From positions 469,418 through 533,417 of the forward strand of contig VYZI01000204.1 of the NCBI GenBank assembly GCA_013397695.1: DNA of 64,000 bases. The letters run 5' to 3'. A program made the translations under genes and the position numbers. Shown here piece after piece: positions 1 through 12,472 of the stretch. The notes below the pieces were generated by a model. The model was not told where the DNA came from. It worked only from the letters and a program-made list of their open reading frames with translations, and ran no database searches. Source of the stretch: Centropus unirufus (taxonomy: Eukaryota > Chordata > Aves > Cuculiformes > Centropidae). Every line of letters starts with the position of its first letter. Within the stretch, counting starts at the first letter, position 1.

Positions 1-2550
1 CTGTCCTTCGGTGAACAAAGGAGCTGCACAGCTCGAGGAATACGCTTGTGTGGCTTCACAAGCTGGTTTTATTTCCCTGACTCTTCCTTGGTTTCTTTGT
101 TTCTCTTGTGTCCCTACATGCTATAAATATACAAGGAAAACACTGCTTTTCTCTTCTCACCACAAAGCATTTTGGTAGGGAAAATGCATTTCCTTTAACA
201 CCACAAAGTTTCAGTTAGAATCAGGACAGTTTGAATAATACCAGGCATCATTGCGGGATTTGTAGATTCATCTTGATTTCAGAATTTCCTGATAGATTAA
301 AAAACTGGCAGGGGCAAATGGCTTTTATTCCATTTTTAGTTGTTAGTGTATACTTTCAAGTAAGCTAACCAAAGCACATCTAAAATTGGCAGTGTTTAAA
401 ACTAAAACTTGGTAGTTTATCACACTATTTTATAATTAAAAAGCACCGTACTTTTTATAATTAAAAACAACTGTACTGAGCTTTCAAAATGAAAGGTTTG
501 CTAACACATGTGCTCTCTTCTGCGTGTTTTAGTATAGTCTACACAACTTTATTTTCAAACACCACTGTTCCTCTGTGTGTAACATGATACAAAAGTATGA
601 GGGTGAGGTAGGGAACTGTTATTCACTGCTCTCGGGAAAACAAAAATAACAGTGTGGAGCTGTATCATTTCCTGGACAAGGGTTGCAGGTCCTTCTTGTT
701 AGCAGAAAAAATAGCATTTAGTATTAACCATTTGCCCTTTTTGGGAAAAGTAAATCTTAGATGTGCATATGGGTCTAAATTGGTGAGTAAAAGCAATGTT
801 TTCTGCCTGACTTTAAATAATACCAATTTCACTCAGCAAATTCAAACCTGGACAGTTTTGTGTTCTTTCCTGGTTTGTCATTTGTGAGTTATTTTTAGAA
901 CGAAAATGTAGTTTTAGAAAACCACGTGTTTCAAAGCTTGGAGAGAACTACAATTGGAGGTTCCCATGTGTTAGGCTGGGGATGTAGAGCTGTAATCCAG
1001 CAGGTGTGGGATAAAATCAGAGCTGATCAAACATCTATCGGAACACCTCGATAGATGGGTGGTGCCTTTAATGGTTTCAAATCGAAGCAGCACTCTTCCG
1101 TAGTGCAGGGTGAGGAGCTGGCTGCGTGCAGAGCACACAGCCCTTGCTGAACTCTCAGCCAAATACAAGTTGTTGCTGCTACCCGATAACTGTTTGGTGG
1201 GTTGTGCTGGGGCATTGGTTATCTGTGAGCAGGGTTAATGCAGTGCATCGGGGTGAGCATGTAACAAGGCTGATGTGCTGGGAATATCAGGCTCACTTGG
1301 CCTCTGCTGTGAGCCCTAATTTGATGTGAAATAGGCGTTGGCACATCTCCCTGCTCCTGACAGCTGCCTTCCTGCCATAGACTTAGAGCAGCCCCTTGTG
1401 GCCTTCAAATGACTCGTGGAGACCTGTAATTGCTGCTTCCTCAGCAAACCCTGATTGTGACGCGTGTCTAATACAAAGTTCATTAAAACTCTGAATTTAC
1501 ACCCAACTGTTAGAAAATAAATATTTTTTAGAAAGTTTATGGGTAAGTCCAGGCTGAAGCAAGGCATCTCTGCTTCATTTTGATTTTTGGGCAACACTCA
1601 AATGGGATTTTGAGGGTCAGAACAGCTCCTCCTTTACTGTTCTGAATGCATGTATTCTGTCTCTGCTTTCCATTTTCTGATGCCATTGTGCCCACATAGA
1701 TTTGCCTCTGCAGCCAGCAGAAGCCTCCGGGTCTCTGATTTTCTATTTTTATCCCTGCAGATAAATTCCTATAGACCCCAGATTAACTGAAGTGTTTGGA
1801 ATTCCCAATAAGAACCTCAGTAAATCAGTAAATTGCCAATTAGAATCTAAGCTAAAATTTGCAATAATTGACCAAACTGACTTACAAAATGCTCACAATT
1901 TCAGCTGCATCATTTAGTGAACCTAAGCATTATTTTGAAACCCTTAGCACTCTCTAGTTTCTTGAAGCAGAGGTAAGATCCCAGAAGCTCTTCTTGCTAC
2001 AATAAAGTCAGTAGGGCCACAGTGGTGTGTGCATTGAGAGGTGGTTTGTATTTTGCCTGGAAATGCTTGGTCCTAATAATATTTGTTGGACAAGAGCTCA
2101 AGTGCAAGACGGTAAATCACTTTTCTTCTGCTAACCAAGCTGTAATTTGGCCTAGATAGTGACTGAACTCTCTCAATGTGGGATTCCGCTGCTCACTACT
2201 CTTTGGGACCCCTTTAACAAGAAAATTGTCCAGTTGTGGTGTCTGCTTCTTATTTAAGGAGTAAAATGAATATTGGAGTTTATCTTGTGTATGCGTGTGC
2301 ACCCACCAGTGTTCACAAAAGTAGAAGTTGCAGCATAAGTTAAGGACAGAAACAAAATATTTAAACTGTATTTAGACTATATTTAAGTTCTAAACCAAGT
2401 ATTTCTTTTTGGAAGTGGGTAATGATTCTTCTCGATGCTCTGCCTGCTCAACACGCATGTAGATCTTCTACCAATGGTGATGTTAAAACACACCCAACTT
2501 ATAGAAAACAGAGCCTTGCTCCTTGTTTTATTTTACCTTTTTCTTTTTAG
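1..2550 (+). other. STIMATE intron, 3' part
   Basis: Sequence left of the first visible STIMATE exon. It ends in a pyrimidine tract and AG at 2541-2550. I looked for the preceding STIMATE exon (the human segment around the WFLDTSKQAIG region) and did not find it, so it should lie outside the window. The short open frames here are chance. Confidence 0.75.
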
Positions 2551-5500
2551 GTACCTTATCAACTTCTTGTTAGATGCCACACTGGGAATGCTGATAATCT
2601 ACATTGGTATCCGTGCTGTCAGCAGCATTGTGGAACGGCAACAATGGGAGTCCCTTCGCTTTGGTGAATATGGTAAATGCTTCTGTTCTTGCCCTGAAAT
2701 AATTTTCAGGATACAATCTCAGTTCAGCAAGTGGTTAACTCATCTTAAAATCATTATGTAACGATTAGTGTGGTCGTTCTGAAATTTCACAGGGGTTCTT
2801 CTGTGTATCCCGGCATGCACTTTGTGTTAGAAAGCTCAACAAGTCTCTAAGCATTCAATGAGTTTGGAACAACTGCTTGAGTATTTAGGTTTTATGGGGT
2901 GATTGAAGAAATGACAATATTGGCTAATATTGTGGGAAAAGTAATAGCATGATAAATATACTCTGAAACACTTCTAAATTAATGATAGCTGGAAAGTCGT
3001 TTCCCATTAAAACTTTCACTGCACCACATGCTGTTGTTTGAAGATATGGGTGAAGAGTTCTGTCAGTCCTCTTCAAACAACCACACACCTTCAGGGAAGA
3101 AAATGTCTGTAGGGCCTGTGCTTCATCCTCAAGTAATGATCACGGGAACCCCTGCTCACGGGGCTTGTGCCGTTGATGTAAAATGTATGTCTATGTGTCT
3201 TTTGTGCAGGCTAAGGGACAGACCAGGGAAATGATTTTCAGGTGGAGATCATGGGTCTGATCTTCTATGAAGTTAGCCACAGAGCTCCACTGATCTGCAG
3301 AAACTGGATTTGTAGATGTGGTTGAGTATCGCACATCCCCAATGTCAACATGTCATCCTGCTCAAACTCTTACATTCAGATTGCTTAGATTGCCTGGTTG
3401 GGGGTGACATCTCTGTATAGATGCTAAAAATTAGATGTGAAGCTCCTTGAGATAAGAATGGGGGAGAAATTGCCTGAAGAGAGCTATGGCTCTTCATCAG
3501 AGAGAAAAACAAACCAAAACCACAGCTTGGTGAAAAAATAACATTATTTTAATGTTTATCTAACCAAGTAAAAGCTTTCATAGCAGTTTCATAATTATCA
3601 CTGCTAGGGCTTTTATGTTTTATAGGTTTCTTTGTTTTTAATGATCCTAAGTTGCTGACAGAATTAAGAATAAATAAAGACCTTGCCAAGTTGAAGTACT
3701 TCAATTACAAAAGTCCCAAGCCTTAATTGCTATTTGCTTTAATGTCGGAGGTTTAAAAGAGGTGATGATGAGCATCTATCTTAGGAGAAATAAATGCCTA
3801 TAACAATAGGACATTTTTTGTCAGATTTACGTAGTTTTAATGTGTATCTTTCAGGGTACAGTTTATGACCATTTAAGCTATTTAAATCAGCACAGCCACA
3901 ACCCTGTTTATCTGCATTTTTCCCCACGGTCCAGTGTTTCCACTCTTTTTTTTTCCCTTGGACTGGTACACATCAGGCTCTTCAGGGAACTGGTTCAGAA
4001 CTAAACCCTCAGAAAATTCACCACGTGTAGAAAAGTAAATAGTTCCTCCACATCACTCCCCAAAGTTGGGTCTCTAAGGGATTACATAAGCACCCGATGC
4101 CCAGAGAAGGAAAAAGGGCAAGGAAAGAGCTGAGACATTGTGGAGCTTTGAGACTTACTGCCCACAGTCCCTTTTCCTGATTGGGGATTTGACCTGGAGC
4201 CATTTAAGATGTTTGAAGAGCTTTCAGCCCATATGAAAATTGGCTTTCTGCTCTAAGCAAAAAACTTGTATCTCTTACAATTACAGCTTCTTGTAATCAT
4301 ATCAGATACGAGATTTTTATATCTTCTTAATGGCATTCTGTTTTTTCTTGTGTAATCTCTTCTCCTCTCCCTTTTTCATGTCCTTTTAACAGCAAGTGTT
4401 CTGTGTGGATGGGAAGATACGGGGAGTATATCTGCTCTCCTGAAATTTGTCTCTGACTTCCAAAACAAACCTGATTTTATTTTAGTTAATTATGAGACAT
4501 CTTTGACTGCAATAACTAAGCTCTTAAAATCAACAGACAAACTTTGACTTGTGCTCTGCTGCAGAGGTGGTCTTGTGACTGATCCATTATTGTCATTTAG
4601 AGTTAGGAGATCTGAAATGCCTCAACTTGTTTATTATTTCCTCTCTCTGTGTGTATAAACAACGTATGAAACTACAAGTCCTCTTCAGCTGTTTTCTATA
4701 TTGGATCACTTTATTAATGACTTTCTCTTTTCTGTGTTTTCATTAATCTGCTGTCCTGACCCTAGTGGATTGGGTTTTTAATCAAGCTGTCATAAGGACT
4801 ATTACAAAAGCGTGTTGTGAGCCTGCGTTTCCATTAATCACATGGAAAAGGCTTCTGGTATGAAGAGAACAAGACAGCAGATGGGAAGCTATTAGTAACG
4901 CCCGACCAGGAGGGTTAGACCCTATGGAACAAACTTAGCTAAAAAGGACAAGTTGCATTAGGCTGTTTACCCTCTTCTGTGAAGTTCTAATGTCGTTTCT
5001 GAAGTTAAAACCCTTGGATCACTATTTCATTTAAGATTTTACACATTGGCCCCAAGAAAACATTTATTTTTCAGAAGATTAATTAAAATCAATTATCACA
5101 CATGTGCTTAGACTGACTGCTTTCAGGTTATAGGTGGATGGTGGTGGGTTGTGTCTGCTCATTGAAAGGTATTGGAGACCTGCGGTGTTTTATCTGGCCA
5201 AGGCCTCAGCTTGGGGATCTCGGTGATTTCAGCATGTTTGCAAATGTGGGAAAACAAACAAGACTCCCCTCCCAAAAAAAACAAGTCTCTACTTGTGATT
5301 GAGCAATGTTGTTTGTGTTCTTATAGCCCAAATAATCATTTGTCTCAAGTTAATTCTCCCTGTGAGCTCATTTCCCTTCTTAGCGCTATTTCTTGATCCC
5401 TGGTGATTCATTGCCTGAAGCCCAAAAATAGCCACGGCCTGCTGGTTTTTGAAGCTTCTTTATATGGAACTTAGTTTTTAAGTTACCAAAATTAGTTTTT

Positions 5501-8500
5501 AATTACCAAAATATCAGTGTTCAGAAAAGGTTACTGCTTGTACAGCAAAACAGTGCAGCACGGGGATTTACAAACGGAAGAATCTGATGCTTCCTCAAGT
5601 GCCTTTTTGTGGCAGAAGTTTCTCAGCTGGTCTTCATATTTCCAGGTTTATATTTTGAGTTTCATTACATCAGCAGCTGGATTTAATAGAAGTGTGGAAT
5701 CAGTTAATATACTTGAGCGTGTAAAGAGGAGGAAAGCAGTCATGATCTGTACTGAAAAGAATGTGCCCTGCGTTCTCCTTCCCCTCTGTCTTAGGCTACT
5801 TTAGCTGCTGTGAGTAGAAAACAGGTGACTGGGTCCCTCTTGGTGGCAATAAACTCTGGCAACTAAGCCATGCTGAGGTCTCTCTATGTCTCAGGTGGCA
5901 AAGCTTAGGAATTTTATGCAGTGCCTCTTTTCCCTCTAACTCTTTGCAACTTGCAGAGCAACTTGTAGCCATGTGAGGGAGAGAGACCTTAAATTAAATC
6001 TCTTGAGTTTATTTTGGAGCAGTTCTGCGAGTTGGGCATTTTCTTCTCAGGATTTGAAGGATAGAGAGAAGTTGCAGGGTAGAAGAATCGCAGGCATTTT
6101 GTTCAAGAGCTGTCTATAAAAGTGTGTCTGCAAAGAGGCTGATGACAGTAGTACACTAATAGAGACTAGTTTTTCATTGCCTGGCATTTTCGGAGGATGC
6201 TGCTACAGTTGTCACTGCTGGGGATTCAAGATGTTTATATTTCAGTCTTAATGTGCTTTTCCTGCAGTAGTCAGATTTCTGCTGATTTGCTAATGTCTTC
6301 TAGATGTGTCATTTATGCATGGCAGGTACAAAATCAGAATTCTGGAGAGACTGTCAGGCTTTGGAAACTGAATCGGAACTTTATGGCTTCGGGATTAACT
6401 TTAAAACTAATGTGAGTTTGACTACTAAATCTTTGAATGTATAAATGCCCAAAATATTCTAGGGCACACCTTCTGGATGTGATGATGTTGTCATGCAATG
6501 ATTTGGGTCGGAAGGGATCTAAAGCCCATCAAGTTCCAGCCCCCCTGCTGTGGGCAGGGACACCTCCCACTGGGTCAGTCTTAACTTCTACTTTTTCCCG
6601 TGATTGGGTTATAAAATCATAGAAAAAATTTGGTTGGAAAGGATCTCCAGAGGTCTCATAATCCAACCTCTTGCTAAATGCAAGGTTAACTAAAAAGGTA
6701 AAATGGGTTGTTCAGGGTGTGGTCTTTCCAGCTGTTAATTTATCCATGGTTTGAGATTTAGGAACCTCTCTGAACAACGTGCTCCAGTGTTTAACCACTC
6801 ATTGTGAAAGCTTTTTTCCTCTATGCCAGGGTTGTATGTCCTCCCATCCAATCAATCTCCCCTTCTTTCCTACAAGGATACTACTGGGACACGGCCAGAA
6901 GTCTTGGTACATTCAAAGTAGACAGTGTGACTCTTCTCCCCACTTGTAATTAGAGCTGAGGGTTAATTTTGTAGATGCAGTAGTGCACACACAACTTCTA
7001 ACTTCAGTCATGTACCAAAAAAAAAACCCCACCTCAAACCAGCAGCCCTCTCTGTAAAAACATCATGGAACAAAAACATTTGTTGGTGATTTGCACAGCA
7101 CTCTTAATACAGTCTCACAACTTTTTGGGCATGCAAAATCTCATGCGGCAGAGTTGTAATAGACAGACAGTCACTGTCTTCGCTTCCAGGAATCAAATAT
7201 AAGTTGGAAAAGAGTTTAGAATGAACTGGTGAAGTATCAGTCTGTGGCAAAATAGTGATTTTTTTATTTATTTCATATTTAATGAAGAAACTAGAGAATA
7301 CTAATTAATTGTGGGATATAGAAATTAATTGCTAGCATTTAATTGTCAGTTTAGGCTTTTGTCTTCAGAAGAATCACAGTTGCTCCACTTTGAGTCCTTT
7401 CCCTTTTTGAAGTTTCCAACTCTTCTTTACAACAGAAGCCATAAACTGCAAGGCACAATTGTAAAACCCCTGAGCATTGCAACCATCTTCATCTGCTGAG
7501 TGTTGATCATTGGCACTTACTGTAAAGCTTATTTAGGAAGTTTTATTTGATTCAGACTCCAGCCTTACCCATCAGTTTCTCTTGGTCTCATTTAAGCGGC
7601 GCACAGTGAGTCTCAAGGCTATTACCAAGTATCACTACTGAAAGCCTCTCGGAGATGCTCCAGAAAAGGAAGTAGCGACTCTCCATTAGGCATTACAAAT
7701 ACATAAAGGCATCTGAATTTCCATTGCCCATTATTCATTCCAAGGCTAAAAGTTTTAAGCTGCTTTTGAAGGTGCTGTAGACATTTGTGGAGCCTGAAGA
7801 GCTGACGGCATCTCCAGAACTTTCTCTGGTTCCCAGTGAAGGGCTGCTTTAGGCTTACCCACAAGGATTGTTAGGTGCACCACTCCTCTTTTCCCCTTTG
7901 TGTTTTATTCTTCCTTTCCACGCTTTCATGGACTATAATAGTTTGCATATTTTTTTTTGTGTTCAGATATTTGTGATCTTTCTTCTGTCCTGGCAAAGAA
8001 TTTAATGCATTCAAGTTTTCATTCTGCCACCGTGGGGTGCATCAGAATTTCAAACTCTAAGAGCAAAACTAAAATGTGATCTTAATTTTGTGTTCAATTA
8101 AATATTTCGTGGCAGCTCTTGCACCTGATGATTCAATTATGATTGCTTAATTATGGTAACTAACTTCATAAAGGAAAGCTGTGCTTAAGGTGTCCTAGGG
8201 AGAGTGGCAGAAATCAACTCACTTCTGCTTGAGACCAAAGGGAAAGGTGTTTTTCCCCAGCTATGTTTCCCTTAGGCTTTCTTTCTAGAAACTTAATGTT
8301 TCGTGACGGGGTCAAAAATACCAATTTGATGAGAAACAAATCCAGTGCAACTGTACCTGTCTTGTTTTCATAAAGTTCTGTTAAGCTGAGCCTATAACCA
8401 GGTCCTGCTGGGTGGGATCAAGTCCTGTTATATTGGGTTTCTAACTGATACTTTTTGAAAGGTTGGGGTGAAGCTTGGGGGAGCAGCACTAAGGCGATTG

Positions 8501-11500
8501 GAGAAGGCACTTAAAGAGGTCATAGCTGCCTTGCCTCTGCTAATATTGCTTCTCCAAGACGTTTATTGTGAAGTTAAATCCACCTGATGTCTGTACTGAC
8601 CCTTTCTTTTTTGCAGGGGACCCGCTGCAGTGCCGTGCGTGGGTGGGCCAGTGTGCTCTCTACATAATGATTATGACCTTTGAGAAAACCATCATCATTG
8701 TAGTGCTGCTCATACCTCAGTGGAAAGAGGTTTGTGTTCGTACAGCATTTTAGACTAATGAATTGCAGGTGGAAGCTGCAAAGCAGCAGACTCCTAATAG
8801 TGTTTATTGGTTTGGCTCGGGCATCGCAGCTGTCTGCAATCAGTGCCATTTGACTCGGAGGCAGTGCTATGTTCTCTTAGCTTCATTAGGATGCTGCTAA
8901 TTAGACTTTCTGGCATCCATTGTCAGGAATATCCTATATTTTTGAGGGTTTTTTTATGGACTGCAACATTTAAAATTTTATTCTGTCTCCTAGTCTGAGT
9001 GCTCCTGAAGCCGGTAAGTGGTTATTCCTTTTTTAATTCTTCAGCCCTTATTTATAGCTATTTTGTATTTCTGCTTATAGGATTTTAAAGAATCTTATTT
9101 TAAAGAATCTACTTGTTTTTATCAAATCTGTACAATATAACATTCAAAATGATGGTGCAGGGTGTTATAGCCCATTAAAACCAGTCGGTCCCTATTGTAT
9201 GCTCTGGGCTACTTTGGGAACTGTCTTCTCCTTACTATTTTTTTTTAAAAAAAAAAAACTCTGCTGTTTAGAGCTTCTAAAGATGGAACTTAAAGCATGT
9301 TCCTGGAGCACGCAGCTTTACAATGTTCCAGACACTTCTAACACAGCTCTTCAGACTTCTGTAAACAAAAATGGCAGAGTTCTCACCAGTCCCACTTGTC
9401 TGTGGGATTTCATAAGCTGTCCTAAGTACTTTCCTTTTTCACAAAGCTGCCCTTTCTTGCTTAATTTGAATTATTTCTGCAGTACATGAGCAGTTGCACT
9501 TAATCTGGTTATGTGCACGTGCTGCCATGATATGAACTGAATCCATTTCTTTTCACAGGTGGCTTTATTGAATCCTATAGAGAACCCCCAGCTGGAGCTG
9601 GCTATCGTCATGCTGATAGTTCCCTTCTTTGTTAATGTGAGTACAACTCACCTCTGTGAGATGTTTACTTGGGGATCTTTCTGCCACATGTTAATTAATT
9701 AATGGTAGTCCTTAAAGCACAGTGTACCTGAGTGCTTAATTTATAAGAGCAAGGGTATTAATGAACAGATAAGTGCCTGGATATGTAGGTTTTACAGAGT
9801 TGAAATCCATACTGGGCTAAGTAACCAGGCTCAGGAGAGGTGCAGAAGTGACTCCTTAGACCTCTTTGGACGGATGACTTCAGTAGATTGAATGTAATAC
9901 TGGAATACTGGCAGGTTATAAAATGACAGTGAAATTTGCTTTAGGAAACAGCTGGTCCTAAGGACAGCTGTACCGGGAAGTATCCTGTGTCAGACCCTGG
10001 CTAACAGCAGCTGGCCTGTGGCAGAGGAAAAGGGCAAGTGTGCACTCATCCTTCCCAAAGTGTACTCTTCCAGCAGTCTGGGATTGAGGGACCAGAGCTG
10101 GTGGGTGTCCTTGCATTTAACAACTGCTGGTGACTTTGTTTCATTAATTTGTTCAAGCATGGATTTTATCCTTTGAGAACCAAAAGTGTGTTCCACTAAG
10201 GTGTTCACGTTTCTACATGAAGACTTAATGTCTGATCTCTGGATCTCTCTCTGAAGAGCAACTACTTCTCTTATTCCTCTGTAGAAGAACACAAAGTAGC
10301 TGTGTTCTAGAACATTCCTGCAGTGTGTTATAAGCCATGTGACCTAGGCCTATACAAGATTTTACCTGTTTGGCCAATTTAGAATTATTTTCAAGTTTTC
10401 CTGATCTTGTCCAAATACTGAATAAACACATGCTGGAAAACTGAAGTATTGCTCCTCCTTCTCTTGAACAGGCATTGATGTTCTGGGTAGTAGATAATTT
10501 TCTTATGAAGAAAGGGAAGACAAAAGCTAAACTTGAAGAAAAGGAAGCAGGACAAGATTCAAGAAATGGCAGTAAAGTCCGATATAGGAGAGCAGCATCA
10601 CATGAAGAGTCAGAGTCAGAAGTATGTACTGTTAATTATTGCAATTAATGTAATACTAATCCAGTTCATCCCTCATGCCATTGATTTCCTTGTAACACTG
10701 TCAGTTTGGTTTAAATTTTATTTGTGGGTGCCTCTAACAGCAGTTTCCCAGCATTTGCAGTTAAAAAAGGCACAGTTGCACCAGTCACGGTGATTAATTT
10801 CCTTCCAGGAAGACATAAATATATTTAAATATTATCCCTGGACTGTGTTACAAATCCCTCTGAAAAAGGCCACACAGAATGGAAAACTAATAGACAATTG
10901 TAATTCAAAGAGAGGTTAATGGCTTAAAGTGAGAGGAAGCCAGAGCGGGTAACTGGCCTGATTTTAGAGAAGTATTTGCATCCTTACCTTAGCAAAAGTT
11001 TATTCTAAATTAAGTGGGCAGCTTTCAGTTCACCTGAAGGATGGGTGGTGTCTTTGGAAGGTAAGTTTAGTTGTTTATTATGCTGAAAAGTTACAGTAAA
11101 TAGCACTATTTATATGGGGTTTGCTTTAATAAAATGACTGCCATGTATCTATCCCCCAGCATGGACAGAGAGCTCATATATCCTCTCAAACAGCAGGCTG
11201 CCCCTGCTATTTTGGAGGTGCTGGAATCACTTCTTTGGGTTTAGTCAGTGATTGTAGTAGACATTCCTTCTTCAAAATTTACTTGGACGTTCCAGATAGG
11301 ATGTGAGACGTCTTGATTGGACTGGCAGTAAGTCGAAACATGTTCTGTAAGCTCTTCCTAGCAAATAATAACGTGCTTTGCAAGGATAAAAAAAATAAAA
11401 TCTTAGGAGTAGAATGAAGACAAAGCATGACTTGGTCCATGTCACTCAGAAGCTGTGGTTTGTTTTCAGATCCTTATTTCAGCAGATGATGAGATGGAGG

Positions 11501-11586
11501 AGTCAGACACTGAAGAGGACCTGCGCAGACTGACCAACCTAAAGCCCATTAAGAAAAAAAAGCATCGTTTTGGTCTGCCCGTATGA
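2551..11586 (+). CDS. STIMATE: STIMATE (TMEM110), 3' five coding exons
   Basis: Coding exons 2551-2672, 8617-8729, 9559-9636, 10472-10621 and 11470-11586 (TGA). All have AG/GT borders and phases that join without a break, giving the last 192 residues; the human protein has about 294, so roughly 100 N-terminal residues lie left of the window. Seen: membrane segments YLINFLLDATLGMLIIYIG, QCALYIMIMTFEKTIIIVVL and LELAIVMLIVPFFVN, then a cytosolic tail with RYRRAASHEESESE, an acidic stretch, polybasic KKKKHR and the end FGLPV. This matches human STIMATE nearly residue for residue. Known role: an ER protein at ER-plasma membrane contacts that helps STIM1 open and activate ORAI calcium channels. 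The 5.9-kb intron 2673-8616 shows only CR1 fragments. Neighbouring MUSTN1 downstream agrees with the conserved order. Confidence 0.95.
6498..6890 (+). mobile_element. two CR1 retroposon fragments in a STIMATE intron
   Basis: 6498-6575 and about 6613-6890 resemble the usual reading of avian CR1 3' regions: a 'ttggg(t)tggaagggatct' start, 'ccatcaagttccag', 'gggcagggacacctcccact', then a second copy beginning 'tcatagaa...ttggttggaaaggatc'. Both are old, 5'-truncated fragments without coding capacity. Confidence 0.7.
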
Positions 11587-12406
11587 CACATTCCCCAGCC
11601 TGTGTGTTTACAGGTTCCGTTGCAAAAACTTCCCTCGGTGGGGTTTATGACGTTGCAATTGCATCTCCCTTTTCATACAAACTGACTTCAAAGCAAGGTC
11701 TCCCAACAGAATGGGAAAGGTTGGAAGACTTCCAGTTCCATTGCACTACAGACACACCGACCAATTATGCAAGAATGTCTTTTCATCCTGGGAGAAGAGC
11801 AGGGCTGGTCGCTAAGGGCACTGTGTCTGACGTTTGGGAGAAGATCATAAAATACAGAACAATCGTTCACTTTTGGTTACTGATATGGCTGTTCTCAGAA
11901 AGGCATCAGAATCGACTAAGTTAAAGCAGTGTTTTTATCACTAATACTGGCTTTTGCAGCATAATTCCCAGAGCAAGCATAGTTTATGGTTACAAGCTGT
12001 AACTTAACATTATTTTTTTAAGTACAAATGTTTACTTGTTACTGGGTACCTATGGAACTGATAGGTGAAACAGATTATTTTTTTTTCCAAGTCTCCTCAA
12101 ATCTGTTTGACTATTTTGTATTTAAGTTATATTTTCATACAGTTGTATTTAAAGATTCTCCCTGTCGGAGTAAAGGGTGCAGTTTCCTTTTTTGTGCAGA
12201 ACAGGGCACAAGATGCGTAGCAAAAATCTTGTTTATCCTCACATCCTGGTGTTAGACAGAGGGATTGCAAAGGGAAAAGCTCTCTGTTGTTGTGGAAATC
12301 ATCAAATATCACTAAAAATGCAGTTCTGAGTGTGCTTTTAACCATATAATTCGAAAATACTTTTTTTAATAGGAAGTGGCATTCACGTTTGACAGACATT
12401 GATTTA

Positions 12407-12472
12407 GTGTATAACAAAAAGCTGTTGTGATGCACTCTAGTGTATAAGAAAAACCTGTTGTGATGTGTTCCA
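12407..12472 (+). repeat. 33-bp tandem duplication in STIMATE 3' UTR
   Basis: Two adjacent 33-bp units, 12407-12439 and 12440-12472, share gtgtata.ga/ca-aaaa...tgttgtgatg with a few differences near their ends. They lie inside the presumed 3' UTR. Confidence 0.8.

Noticed and set aside
2673..8616. Several 60-95 codon frames in the STIMATE intron
   Set aside because: No splice borders, no family resemblance, and expected by chance in A/T-rich intron sequence; some overlap CR1.
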